Of a stretch of DNA of 20,936 bases, positions 1 to 7,745 are shown piece by piece. The DNA is taken from the NCBI GenBank assembly GCA_900555435.1, contig USLH01000020.1, positions 1-20,936 on the forward strand, in the 5' to 3' direction. This DNA comes from an uncultured Oscillospiraceae bacterium (GTDB lineage Bacteria; Bacillota; Clostridia; Oscillospirales; Ruminococcaceae). Positions within the stretch are counted from its first letter, which is position 1. The number at the start of each line of letters is the position of its first letter. The position numbers and the translations under genes are program-made. The notes beneath the pieces are model-generated. The model had not been told where the DNA came from. It was given only the letters and a program-made list of their open reading frames with translations, and made no database searches.

Positions 1-209
1 AGCTTGCCGGCTGCGAGGAGCGCGCCAAGCTTCCGTTCCACAAGATGCTGCTGAACGGCGAGCTGCCCCTGACCATCGGCGGCGGCATCGGCCAGTCCCG
101 GCTCTGCATGGTCCTGCTCCACAAAGCCCACATCGGCGAGGTGCAGGCTTCCATCTGGGACGACGAGACCTTAAAAGCCTGCGCGGCAGACGCCATCACC
201 CTTCTTTAA
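1..209 (+). CDS. asnA: Aspartate-ammonia ligase (AsnA), C-terminal end only
   Basis: Only the last 68 or so codons are in the window; the 5' part lies upstream. The frame starting at base 3 reads LAGCEERAKLPFHKMLLNGE, then TIGGGIGQSRLCM and HIGEVQASIWDD, ending in TAA at 207-209. The GGGIGQSR segment and the HIGEVQ tail are characteristic of the C-terminus of AsnA, the class II aminoacyl-tRNA-synthetase-like enzyme that makes asparagine from aspartate, ammonia and ATP in the cytoplasm. The glnN gene starts 57 bases further on with no terminator clearly between them, so the two are probably co-transcribed as an ammonia-assimilation pair. The start and promoter cannot be seen. Confidence 0.93.
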   Translation, partial: LAGCEERAKLPFHKMLLNGELPLTIGGGIGQSRLCMVLLHKAHIGEVQASIWDDETLKACAADAITLL

Positions 210-217
210 AATCCACC

Positions 218-240
218 CCGCCGGGCCTGGCAGCCGGCGG
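218..240. other. Short GC hairpin between asnA and glnN
   Basis: CCGCCGG at 218-224 pairs perfectly with CCGGCGG at 234-240 around a 9-base loop. No T-run follows, so it does not look like an intrinsic terminator. It may protect the 3' end of a processed asnA message or attenuate readthrough. Function is a guess; in GC-rich DNA a 7-bp stem can also arise by chance. Confidence 0.35.
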
Positions 241-265
241 AGATCTTCAAGGAGGCCAACGCAAT

Positions 266-2350
266 ATGGGATACGATTTTTCAAAATTCGGGCGCAGCGT
301 TTTCCATGACACCGTCATGCGGGAAAAGCTGTCCAAAAGCACCTATCAGGCCCTTCGCCGCTCCATCGATCTGGGAGAACCGTTAGAACCGGACGTGGCG
401 GAGGTGGTCGCCTCCGCCATGAAGGACTGGGCGGTGGAGCAGGGCGCCACCCACTTCACCCACTGGTTCCAGCCCATGACCACCTTCACCGCAGGAAAGC
501 ACGACGCCTTCCTCACCCCCACCAAGGACGGCAGGGGGATCTTGGAATTCTCCGGCAAGGAGCTGATCGTCGGCGAACCGGATGCCTCCTCCTTCCCGAA
601 CGGCGGGCTCCGCAGTACCTTTGAAGCCCGGGGCTACACCGCATGGGACTGCACCTCCCCCGCTTTCGTCCGGGAGGGCACCTTATACATCCCCACCGCC
701 TTTTATTCCTACACCGGCGAGGCGCTGGACACCAAGACTCCGCTTCTCCGCTCCAATCAGGCCATCAACCGGGAAGCCCTCCGTGTCCTCCGCTCCTTCG
801 GGAACAAGACCGCCACCCGGGTCAGCCCCACGGTAGGTGCGGAACAGGAATACTTCCTCATCGACCGCAAAACCTATGAAAAGCGGCTGGACTTAAAGCT
901 CTGCGGCCGCACCCTTTTTGGCGCAAAGCCCCCCAAGGGTCAGGAAATGGACGACCACTACTGCGGCCGGATCCGCCTGCGTGTGCGGCAGTTCATGCGG
1001 GATCTGGACGAGGAGCTCTGGAGCTTAGGCGTCCCCGCCAAAACCGAACACAACGAAGCCGCCCCTGCCCAGCACGAATTAGCTCCTGTCTTTGAAGCCG
1101 TAAATGTCGCCTGTGACCACAACCAGCTCATCATGGAGGTCATGCGGGAGACCGCCAAGAAAAACGGACTGGCGTGCCTCCTCCACGAAAAGCCCTTTGC
1201 GGGCGTCAACGGCTCCGGCAAGCACAACAACTGGTCGCTTTCCACAAACGACGGTCAGAATCTTTTGGATCCCGGAAAGACCCCTTACGAAAACCTCCAG
1301 TTCTTGGTCTTCCTCTCCGCCGTTATCACCGGCGTGGACAACTACGCCGACCTTCTGCGGATGAGTGCGGCCTCCGCCGGAAACGACTTCCGCTTAGGTG
1401 CCCACGAAGCACCTCCCGGCATTGTCTCCATCTTTCTGGGTGACCAGCTGTGGGGGATTCTTACCCACATTGCCCACGGCGACACCGTTTCCGAGACCCC
1501 TTCCTGCCTGCTGGAGACCGGCGTGGCCACCCTGCCGAAGCTCCCGAAGGACGGCTCCGACCGGAACCGCACCTCCCCCTTCGCCTTCACCGGCAATAAG
1601 TTCGAGTTCCGGATGGTAGGCTCCTCCGCCTCTGTGGCGGTGTCCAGTTATGTGCTCAACACCATCGTGGCCGACGCCCTCCGGGAATTCGCCGACCGTC
1701 TGGAAAACTGCGACGACTTTGATGCCGAAATTTTGAGCATCGTCAAGGATACCGTGGAACAGCACGGCCGCATCGTCTTCAACGGCAACAACTACACCGA
1801 CGAGTGGGTGGAGGAAGCCGCCCGCCGGGGCCTCCCGAACCTTGCCAATACCGTAGACGCCGTGGAAGCCGCCGTCGCCTCGAAAAACATTGAGCTGATG
1901 GAGCGGCTGGGGGGCATGACCCCCGTCGAATGCGAATCCCGTTATGAGATGATGCTGGAAAACTACTGCAAGGTGGTAAACATCGAAGGCGCTGCCATGG
2001 CGGAAATGACCCGCCGTCAGATCCTCCCCGCCGCCACAGATTTCGCCGGGAAAACGGCGGCGTCCTATAACGCCCTCTCCGCCGCCGGGATCAAAAACGA
2101 CAGCATCTTCCGGCTCCTGGCCCGGCTCTCCGAACTGATCACCAGTGTGGAAAAAACCACCGGCGAGCTGGAAAAAGCCCTCCTCCGCTGCGAGGAAACC
2201 GAAACTCTCCGGGATAACGCCCGGATGCACCGGGATGAGGTGCGCTCGGTCATGCTGAAGCTCCGCCGGGAAGCGGACGACATGGAGCGTCTCATTTCTG
2301 ACGAAGCCTGGCCCATTCCCACCTACGCCGACCTTCTCTACCGCATCTGA
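266..2350 (+). CDS. glnN: Type III glutamine synthetase (GlnN)
   Basis: This 694-residue protein makes glutamine from glutamate, ammonia and ATP. Its length fits the GSIII family (about 700 residues), far longer than GSI or GSII (roughly 350-470). GSIII features are visible: the N-terminal FGRSVFHDTVM block, metal/substrate motif GAEQEYF at about residues 191-197, KTEHNEAAPAQHE near 258, VNGSGKHNNWSL from 314, and FEFRMVGSS near 446-454. The C-terminal tail (about 640-694) is helical and charged, as usual in this family. The start is fixed by AAGGAGG at 249-255, ten bases before ATG. It follows asnA closely and ends in a strong terminator, so both probably share a nitrogen-responsive promoter upstream of the window. 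No truncation or missing motif was seen. Confidence 0.96.
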   Translation: MGYDFSKFGRSVFHDTVMREKLSKSTYQALRRSIDLGEPLEPDVAEVVASAMKDWAVEQGATHFTHWFQPMTTFTAGKHDAFLTPTKDGRGILEFSGKELIVGEPDASSFPNGGLRSTFEARGYTAWDCTSPAFVREGTLYIPTAFYSYTGEALDTKTPLLRSNQAINREALRVLRSFGNKTATRVSPTVGAEQEYFLIDRKTYEKRLDLKLCGRTLFGAKPPKGQEMDDHYCGRIRLRVRQFMRDLDEELWSLGVPAKTEHNEAAPAQHELAPVFEAVNVACDHNQLIMEVMRETAKKNGLACLLHEKPFAGVNGSGKHNNWSLSTNDGQNLLDPGKTPYENLQFLVFLSAVITGVDNYADLLRMSAASAGNDFRLGAHEAPPGIVSIFLGDQLWGILTHIAHGDTVSETPSCLLETGVATLPKLPKDGSDRNRTSPFAFTGNKFEFRMVGSSASVAVSSYVLNTIVADALREFADRLENCDDFDAEILSIVKDTVEQHGRIVFNGNNYTDEWVEEAARRGLPNLANTVDAVEAAVASKNIELMERLGGMTPVECESRYEMMLENYCKVVNIEGAAMAEMTRRQILPAATDFAGKTAASYNALSAAGIKNDSIFRLLARLSELITSVEKTTGELEKALLRCEETETLRDNARMHRDEVRSVMLKLRREADDMERLISDEAWPIPTYADLLYRI

Positions 2351-2356
2351 CCCTTC

Positions 2357-2394
2357 CGGACAGCAGCCGACCCGCTGCTGTCCGATTTTTATTT
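2357..2394 (+). terminator. Intrinsic terminator after glnN
   Basis: A perfect 11-bp stem (2357-2367 with 2374-2384) with a 6-base loop is followed by ATTTTTATTT. It begins 7 bases after the glnN stop and insulates tldD from the nitrogen genes. Confidence 0.93.
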
Positions 2395-2414
2395 GTAAAC
2401 AAATTCCGTTTTCC

Positions 2415-2443
2415 TTGAAAATCCATCCGAACTCCCTTATAAT
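2415..2443 (+). promoter_or_regulatory. Sigma-A promoter of tldD-pmbA
   Basis: TTGAAA (2415-2420), a 17-bp spacer and a perfect TATAAT (2438-2443) form a near-consensus housekeeping promoter just after the glnN terminator. The predicted start site, about 7 bases past the -10 box, falls inside the palindrome at 2443-2466. Predicted by eye only. Confidence 0.88.
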
Positions 2444-2466
2444 GATACCATACCGGTATGGTATCA
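2443..2466. promoter_or_regulatory. Perfect 24-bp palindrome, likely repressor operator over the tldD start site
   Basis: TGATACCATACC at 2443-2454 is followed directly by its exact reverse complement at 2455-2466. Each arm contains ATACC twice in tandem. The palindrome abuts the -10 box and covers the expected transcription start, the classical position for a repressor that blocks RNA polymerase. Because transcription should begin near 2450, the RNA would hold only part of the palindrome, which argues for a DNA operator rather than an RNA hairpin. The binding protein is unknown; no regulator gene lies next to tldD here. Confidence 0.82.
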
Positions 2467-2485
2467 CAAAGAAAGGAAGGATCCT

Positions 2486-3874
2486 ATGTCTTCTATCCTC
2501 TCCCGGAGCGTCCTCCGCCAGGTTTTGGAAAAGGCCGTCTCCTACGGTGCGGACTTTGCGGAAGTCTACGCCGAACACACCAAATCGAACCGCATGACCA
2601 TGGTGGACGGAAAAGTCGAAACCATTATGGACAACTTTCTGAGCGGCGCAGGCATCCGTGTTTTCAAGGGCCTGAAAAGCGCCTATGCCTCTACCAGCGA
2701 CCTCTCCCTGCCTTCTCTTTTAAAATGTGCGGAAAACGCCGCTGCTTCCCTTTCAAACACTCCCGCTTCCCGTGAGATCCTTCTCACCGAGCGGCTCTTC
2801 GGCGACGTCCACCCCATCCGGATCGTCCCCGACACCGCCCCCAATGCCCGGAAGGCGGAGATCCTCCGCACCGCCTACACCTCCGCCAAGAGCTATCATG
2901 AAAGCATCTCCCAGGTGGAAACGGCTCTCATCGACGTGGATCATGAGATCCTCATCGCCAACACCGACGGCCTCCTCACCGGCGACCGCCAGATCCGCAC
3001 CCGTCTCTTCACCCAGGCCGTGGCCAGCAAAAACGGCGAGAACCAGACCGGTTCCTGCTCCCCCGGACGCCGCATGGGCCTTGAAATGTTCGATGCCATC
3101 GACCCTGCTTCCGTAGGCCGGGAAGCCGCCCGCCAGGCGGTGGTCATGCTCTCCGCCGGCTACTGCCCCGCCGGGAAAATGACCGTCGCCATCGAAAACG
3201 GCTTCGGCGGCGTCATCTTCCACGAAGCCTGCGGCCACTCTCTGGAGGCCACCTCCGTCGCCAAAGGCAACAGCCAGTTCGCCGGCAAGCTGGGCGCCCG
3301 GATCGCCAACCCAAAAGTCAGCGCTGTAGACGACGGCACTATCCCCCACGCCTGGGGCTCCATGAACATCGACGACGAAGGTCACCCCTCCCAGAGAAAC
3401 GTCCTCATCAAGGACGGCGTCTGCACCAGCTACCTCATCGACCGCTTGAACGGCCAGCGGATGGGGATGCCCTCTACCGGCAGCTCCCGCCGCCAGAACT
3501 ACACCTTCGAACCCACCTCCCGCATGACCAACACCTTCATCCTGAACGGTCCCGACAAAAACGAGGACATCATCCGCTCCATCGACAAAGGGCTTTACTG
3601 CAGGAAGATGGGCGGCGGCTCCGTCAACCCCGTCACCGGCGAATTCAACTTTGCCGTCACCGAAGGATACTTGGTCCGGAACGGCCAGATCTGCGAGCCC
3701 GTCCGGGGCGCCGCCCTGATCGGCAAGGGCAGCGAGATCCTGATGGACATCGACATGGTGGGTCAGAATCTGGACGTCGGACAGGGTATGTGCGGCTCCG
3801 CCAGCGGCTCTATCCCCACCAACGTGGGTCAGCCGCTGATCCGCGTGTCATCCATCACCGTCGGCGGACGCTGA
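2486..3874 (+). CDS. tldD: TldD-type metalloprotease subunit
   Basis: A 462-residue protein of the TldD/PmbA family, of normal length. The zinc-protease motif HEACGH (HExxxH) is at residues 246-251. A conserved GQGMCGSASG segment near the C-terminus places Cys436 where TldD proteins carry a further metal ligand. In E. coli, TldD is the catalytic half of a heterodimer with PmbA (TldE) that degrades unfolded peptides, matures microcin B17 and acts on CcdA; in Clostridia the pair is widespread and its substrate mostly unknown. The partner follows 22 bases downstream. The start follows AAAGGAAGG at 2472-2480. It is cytoplasmic (no signal peptide). Expression is probably controlled by the palindromic operator over its promoter. 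Confidence 0.94.
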   Translation: MSSILSRSVLRQVLEKAVSYGADFAEVYAEHTKSNRMTMVDGKVETIMDNFLSGAGIRVFKGLKSAYASTSDLSLPSLLKCAENAAASLSNTPASREILLTERLFGDVHPIRIVPDTAPNARKAEILRTAYTSAKSYHESISQVETALIDVDHEILIANTDGLLTGDRQIRTRLFTQAVASKNGENQTGSCSPGRRMGLEMFDAIDPASVGREAARQAVVMLSAGYCPAGKMTVAIENGFGGVIFHEACGHSLEATSVAKGNSQFAGKLGARIANPKVSAVDDGTIPHAWGSMNIDDEGHPSQRNVLIKDGVCTSYLIDRLNGQRMGMPSTGSSRRQNYTFEPTSRMTNTFILNGPDKNEDIIRSIDKGLYCRKMGGGSVNPVTGEFNFAVTEGYLVRNGQICEPVRGAALIGKGSEILMDIDMVGQNLDVGQGMCGSASGSIPTNVGQPLIRVSSITVGGR

Positions 3875-3896
3875 GTGTAAAAAGGAGACGAAGATC

Positions 3897-5243
3897 ATGA
3901 CATATACCGAATTCAAGGAAGTCGTGGCCGCCGCAGCCAAAAAGGCCGGGCTTCAGGATTATGAGCTTTACTGCGTGGAAGACGAAGCCGTCACCATCTC
4001 CGCCTACCAGATGGAGGTGGAAAGCTTCTCCAACACCATCGACAGCGGCGTCTGCTTCCGCTGCATCGTAAACGGCAGGATGGGCTACGCCTCCACCGAG
4101 CTCTTTGACGAAGAGCAGGCGAAGGAGTTGGTCCGCCGGGCAGTCGAAAACGCCAAGACCATCGAAAATTCCGACCCTGTCTTCCTCCACGGAGCCGGCG
4201 ACACCTATAAAGAGGTTCCCTCCTTCACGGAGACCCTCCCTACCGCCGAGGAAGCCATCCCCTTTCTGCTTGACTGCCAGCGTCAGACTTACGACGCCGA
4301 TCCCCGGGTCTGCGACGGCACCGTTTCCAGCTTTTCCGCTATGCGCACCACCACCCGCCTGACCAATTCCAGAGGGCTTGACCTCGAAAACACCAGCGGC
4401 TTCCATTTCGGGTACATTCAGCCTGTTATGGAAGAAGGCGGGGAAAAATTTACAAGTCTCGACTACCGGGTCGGCCGCCTTGCCTCTATGGATAGCGCCG
4501 AGCTTGCTAAAAGCGCTGTCAAGGAGACCGCCGACACCATCGGCGCCGAGATAGCCGAAAGCGGCAAGTACACCATCGTCCTTTCCCCTGACACTACCGC
4601 AAGCCTCCTTGACATCTTCGCCGACGTTTTTACCTCCGACAACGCCCAGAAGGGGCTCTCCCTCTTAAAGGGCAAGGAGGGCGAGAAGATCGCCGCCGAC
4701 TGCGTCACCCTGATTGACGACCCCTTCTGCGAAGATTCTTTCATTCAGGTCTCCTTTGATGCGGAAGGCGTCGCCACCCGCACCAAAAACGTCGTCGAAA
4801 ACGGCATCCTCAAAACCCTTCTCTATAACCTGAGCACTGCCGCTAAGGAAAACCGGGAAAGCACAGGCAACGCCTTCAAGGCAAGCTGCGCTTCCTCCGT
4901 GGAGATCGCCCCCTACAGCTTTTATTTAAAGCCCGGCGAGACCACCAAGGAAGAGCTGCTCCGGCAGGTGGGAACCGGCATCTACATCACCGAGATGAAC
5001 GGCGGCCACGCCGGCGCCAACGCCGTGACCGGCGATTTCTCCCTTCAGAGCGCAGGCTTCCTTATCGAGAACGGCGAGCTGGGCCGCCCTGTCCATGGCT
5101 TCACCGTCGCCGACAACTTCTTTGAGCTTCTCAAGAAGATCACCTGCGTCGCCAGTGACCTGAAGTTCACCATTCCCTCCGGCTTCACCGTCTTCGGCGG
5201 CTCCTCCGTAGCCGTCACCGATGTTTCTATTGCCGGAAAATAA
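3897..5243 (+). CDS. pmbA: PmbA/TldE, non-catalytic partner of TldD
   Basis: A 448-residue TldD/PmbA-family protein. It shares the family fold (N-terminal block around AYQMEVESFSN, C-terminal GGHAGANAVTGDFSLQSAG and ENGELGRPVHGFTVADNF) but has no HExxxH motif, which separates PmbA (TldE) from TldD. In characterised systems PmbA pairs with TldD and helps enclose the protease chamber. ATG follows AAAGGAG at 3881-3887, only 22 bases after the tldD stop, so the two are translated from one message and probably made in equal amounts. A strong terminator follows immediately. Nothing looks damaged. Confidence 0.92.
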   Translation: MTYTEFKEVVAAAAKKAGLQDYELYCVEDEAVTISAYQMEVESFSNTIDSGVCFRCIVNGRMGYASTELFDEEQAKELVRRAVENAKTIENSDPVFLHGAGDTYKEVPSFTETLPTAEEAIPFLLDCQRQTYDADPRVCDGTVSSFSAMRTTTRLTNSRGLDLENTSGFHFGYIQPVMEEGGEKFTSLDYRVGRLASMDSAELAKSAVKETADTIGAEIAESGKYTIVLSPDTTASLLDIFADVFTSDNAQKGLSLLKGKEGEKIAADCVTLIDDPFCEDSFIQVSFDAEGVATRTKNVVENGILKTLLYNLSTAAKENRESTGNAFKASCASSVEIAPYSFYLKPGETTKEELLRQVGTGIYITEMNGGHAGANAVTGDFSLQSAGFLIENGELGRPVHGFTVADNFFELLKKITCVASDLKFTIPSGFTVFGGSSVAVTDVSIAGK

Positions 5244-5255
5244 GCGCGATTCCCC

Positions 5256-5294
5256 GATCCCGGAAGGTTTGAAGCCTTCCGGGATCTTTCTTTT
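5256..5294 (+). terminator. Intrinsic terminator after pmbA
   Basis: GATCCCGGAAGG (5256-5267) pairs perfectly with CCTTCCGGGATC (5275-5286) around a 7-base loop, followed by TTTCTTTT. It closes the tldD-pmbA unit. Confidence 0.93.
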
Positions 5295-5354
5295 CCCGCA
5301 TAAATCCCTCCTTCCCCGCATAAGCTCTCCTATCGCTTATAAGGAGGAATTTTC

Positions 5355-5525
5355 ATGAACCCGCCTGCCTTTGTCCCTTTGCAGGAAATGAAAGCCTGCG
5401 CCATCTTTGAAAACCCGGAGTTTCTCCGCACCCTCCAGCACTCTATCCTCTCCGACCTCTTCCGGGAGGGGAAGCTGTCCGCTTCCGAATACGCCCGCTC
5501 CCTGCGGGAGCTGCAAAAGCCCTGA
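5355..5525 (+). CDS. Small protein of 56 residues, function unknown
   Basis: ATG at 5355, TGA at 5523-5525. A perfect AAGGAGGA ribosome binding site (5341-5348) sits 6 bases before ATG, which is the main reason to believe the gene. The peptide starts MNPPAFVPLQEMKACAIFEN. Its second half, FLRTLQHSILSDLFREGKLS followed by ASEYARSLRELQ, reads as two amphipathic helices joined by a G-K-L-S turn, a pattern reminiscent of SHOCT-like and other short Firmicutes helical-hairpin modules. No Cys-, Ser- or Thr-rich core, no signal peptide and no membrane segment are present. It lies between the pmbA terminator and the promoter of the glycosidase gene, so it seems to be its own unit. No homologue is recognised. 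Confidence 0.6.
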   Translation: MNPPAFVPLQEMKACAIFENPEFLRTLQHSILSDLFREGKLSASEYARSLRELQKP

Positions 5526-5541
5526 CCCTAAAAATTCCTCC

Positions 5542-5570
5542 TATACATCCGGTGAAAATTATGCTAAGAT
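5542..5570 (+). promoter_or_regulatory. Probable extended -10 promoter of the glycosidase gene
   Basis: TGCTAAGAT (5562-5570) is an extended -10 element. TATACA (5542-5547), matching TTGACA at four of six positions, lies 17 bp upstream of the -10 hexamer. Transcription would start near 5577, giving a short leader before the ATG at 5601. Confidence 0.55.
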
Positions 5571-5600
5571 AAAAGCAGTACGCCGCAAGGAGGAATCGCA

Positions 5601-7571
5601 ATGGAATTTTGCATGGAGGACTGCCGTGCCGCTTTAAACGGCGCCATCCTCACCATCGAAAACAGCCGGATCCGCCGCCGGTTCACCCTCCGCCCGGAGG
5701 GCCTTCTCCCCACTGAAGTCCGGGATCTAAGGAGCGGAGTCGTCTTCTCTCAGGAAAAAGGTTCTGCCCCCGTGATCCCCAGCGGCTTCGCCCCCGACGA
5801 ATCGCCTTCCCTCCGGCTGTCCGGCAGCCCCGACGGAAAAGGCTTTTCCGTCTCTGTTTCCTACGAAGAAGGGGACTGCTCGGCAGAATTCCAGTTCTTC
5901 TTAGCCCCCAAGCTCCCCTTTGTCCGACTGGAGCGGACGTTCCACGGAGACTGGTCCTTCCCGAAAGAAGAAAGCTCCACAGCTTCCTCCCCCGACGGCA
6001 TCGAGCTTGCGGAAAATGCCGCCGCATCCGAAGACGTCATCGATGCCGTCCCCCTGCCCGGAAAGCACTGGGATCTGGAGACCACTATTCTCTTCGACCA
6101 GACCGACCGCCACGACACCTTAGCCCGCAGCATCCGGGAACCCCTCTATACCTCCGCCCGGGAACGGGGCAATCTGTTCCTCTTCACAAACCGCCTGACG
6201 AACCGGGGACTGCTCCTCATCAAAGAAAGCCCCACGGTCTTGAACTGCCTGAACCAATACCCCGCCGATCTTTCCGTCTCCGACGGGACGGCACGGCTCT
6301 TGGGCTCCGGTCTCCCCGAGGGTGGGAGCGGAAAAGACTTCAAAAGCTACGGCTCCACCGTAGGCGTCGGCGACTGCGACCGGATCTTTTCGGAATATAA
6401 GCGTTTTTATCAGGCTCAGTGGACCTCCATCCCGGAAACCGCCTTTTCCATGTCCAACACCTGGGGCGACCGCCATCAGGACTTAGCGGTCTGCGACTCC
6501 TTCATCCGGAAGGAGATCGATGCAGCTGCCTCCATCGGCATCGACTTCGTCCAGATCGACGATGGCTGGCAAAAGGGCCGCACCGCCAATTCCGCCCGAA
6601 AAAAAGGCGTCTGGGAGGGTTACTACGCCTCCGATCCCGATTTCTGGAAGCCCGATCCGGACAAGTTTCCGGAGGGGTTAAAGCCCCTTTCCGCCTACGC
6701 CGCCTCTAAAGAGGTGAAGCTGGCGCTCTGGTTCTCCCCTGATTCCTCCCGGGACTTCAAAAACTGGAAACGGGACGCCTCCACCCTTTTGGAGCTGTGG
6801 CGCAAATGCCGGATCACCGCCTTCAAACTGGACGGCGTCAAGCTCCGCACCAAAGCGGCGGAACGGAACTACCTTTCCCTCCTTTCCCGGGTCACCGAAG
6901 AAAGCAAGGGTGTCATCGCCCTCCAGCAGGACATCACCGCCGAAGACCGCACCGGCTACCTCTGGCAGAAGCAGTACGGCACTCTTTTCGTAGAAAACCG
7001 CTACACCGCCTGGGGCAACTACTACCCCCACAACACCCTCCGGAACCTCTGGACGCTGTCCCGCTTCTTCCCCGCCCGGAAGTTCCAGTTTGAGCTTCTC
7101 AATAACCGCCTGAACCGGGAGCAGTACCCAAACGACCCCCTCGCCCCCGAAAAGGTGGACATCCGCTACGAACTGGCCTCCGTCTTTTTTGCAAACCCTC
7201 TTTTCTGGATGGAGCTGCAGCACCTGACCCCTGAGGATCAGAAAGCGCTGGGAAGTCTTCTGTCGGTCTGGAAGAGCTGCCGCAAGGAGCTTGCCGATGC
7301 GGAGATCATTCCCATCGGCCGAATCCCCTCCGGAGCCTCCGTCACCGGCTTCCAGGCTGACTGCGGCAACGGCAGCGGCTACCTTCTCCTCTTCCGGGAA
7401 CCCCTCGCTCCGGAAAACGGCGTTTTAAAGATCCGCCCGGTCGCCGCCCCATTAAAGCCCCTGGCGACCAACCTCCCGAAAGACGGCTTCACCGTCTCCT
7501 GCGACGGCGAGTGGCTGACCGCCACCCTCTCCCATCCCAACTCCTACCTCCTCCTCCGCTACCGTAAATAA
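5601..7571 (+). CDS. GH36-like glycoside hydrolase (alpha-galactosidase/melibiase type)
   Basis: A 656-residue protein with the layout of GH36-type enzymes: an N-terminal beta-sandwich (about 1-240), a central TIM barrel (about 270-580) and a C-terminal beta domain. The barrel shows FVQIDDGWQ with the Asp pair at 320-321, FKLDG with candidate nucleophile Asp411, and ENRYTAWGNYYPHNTLRNLW from 465. In canonical GH36 enzymes the nucleophile lies in a KWD motif; here it is KLD, so the acid/base residue cannot be named with confidence and the substrate may not be a simple alpha-galactoside. There is no signal peptide, so it should act in the cytoplasm on imported sugar. AAGGAGG at 5587-5593 sets the start. 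No sugar transporter or regulator adjoins it, and it appears monocistronic. Confidence 0.75.
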   Translation: MEFCMEDCRAALNGAILTIENSRIRRRFTLRPEGLLPTEVRDLRSGVVFSQEKGSAPVIPSGFAPDESPSLRLSGSPDGKGFSVSVSYEEGDCSAEFQFFLAPKLPFVRLERTFHGDWSFPKEESSTASSPDGIELAENAAASEDVIDAVPLPGKHWDLETTILFDQTDRHDTLARSIREPLYTSARERGNLFLFTNRLTNRGLLLIKESPTVLNCLNQYPADLSVSDGTARLLGSGLPEGGSGKDFKSYGSTVGVGDCDRIFSEYKRFYQAQWTSIPETAFSMSNTWGDRHQDLAVCDSFIRKEIDAAASIGIDFVQIDDGWQKGRTANSARKKGVWEGYYASDPDFWKPDPDKFPEGLKPLSAYAASKEVKLALWFSPDSSRDFKNWKRDASTLLELWRKCRITAFKLDGVKLRTKAAERNYLSLLSRVTEESKGVIALQQDITAEDRTGYLWQKQYGTLFVENRYTAWGNYYPHNTLRNLWTLSRFFPARKFQFELLNNRLNREQYPNDPLAPEKVDIRYELASVFFANPLFWMELQHLTPEDQKALGSLLSVWKSCRKELADAEIIPIGRIPSGASVTGFQADCGNGSGYLLLFREPLAPENGVLKIRPVAAPLKPLATNLPKDGFTVSCDGEWLTATLSHPNSYLLLRYRK

Positions 7572-7594
7572 CCGTTTCAAGCAGCTGCAGCATC

Positions 7595-7684
7595 CTTCCA
7601 ACACCCTTCTCACCCCCAGCGAGAAACCTTAAGTATTTCACGCCTTTCAGCTTTTTTCAAAGTCTTCCAACCTAAGCGAGAAAC
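7595..7684. repeat. Imperfect direct repeat in the glycosidase-rex intergenic region
   Basis: CTTCCAAC at 7595-7602 followed by AGCGAGAAAC at 7618-7627 recurs as CTTCCAAC at 7664-7671 followed by AGCGAGAAAC at 7675-7684. The inner distance differs (15 and 3 bases). The stretch 7572-7709 holds no gene that I can support; this repeat and a T-run near 7652 are all that stands out. Confidence 0.4.
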
Positions 7685-7709
7685 TCCGGAAAAATATCGG
7701 AACTTCCAT

Positions 7710-7745
7710 AAAGAAAATCCCGTGTTTTCACACGGGATTTTCTTT
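7710..7745. terminator. Bidirectional terminator built into the end of rex
   Basis: A perfect 16-bp stem (7710-7725 with 7730-7745) closes a 4-base loop. The outer part is A-rich on one arm and T-rich on the other, so it can stop transcription both from rex (- strand) and from the glycosidase side (+ strand, TTTTCTTT inside the arm). The rex stop codon lies at 7728-7730, so one arm codes for the last residues of Rex. Confidence 0.92.

Noticed and set aside
1394..2578. Long open frame of 394 codons on the - strand opposite glnN
   Set aside because: It mirrors a clear GSIII gene and crosses the glnN terminator and tldD promoter. Its composition (Gly, Val, His, Phe rich) is the usual antisense shadow of a GC-rich gene.
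5338..5343. TATAAG as a -10 box for the 56-residue gene
   Set aside because: It overlaps the ribosome binding site, so a transcript from it would lack that site. No matching -35 box was seen.
2486..5525. TldD/TldE plus the 56-residue peptide as a peptide-natural-product (RiPP) locus
   Set aside because: TldD/E can mature such peptides, but a strong terminator separates the small gene, it has no core-like Cys/Ser/Thr segment, and no modification or export gene adjoins it.
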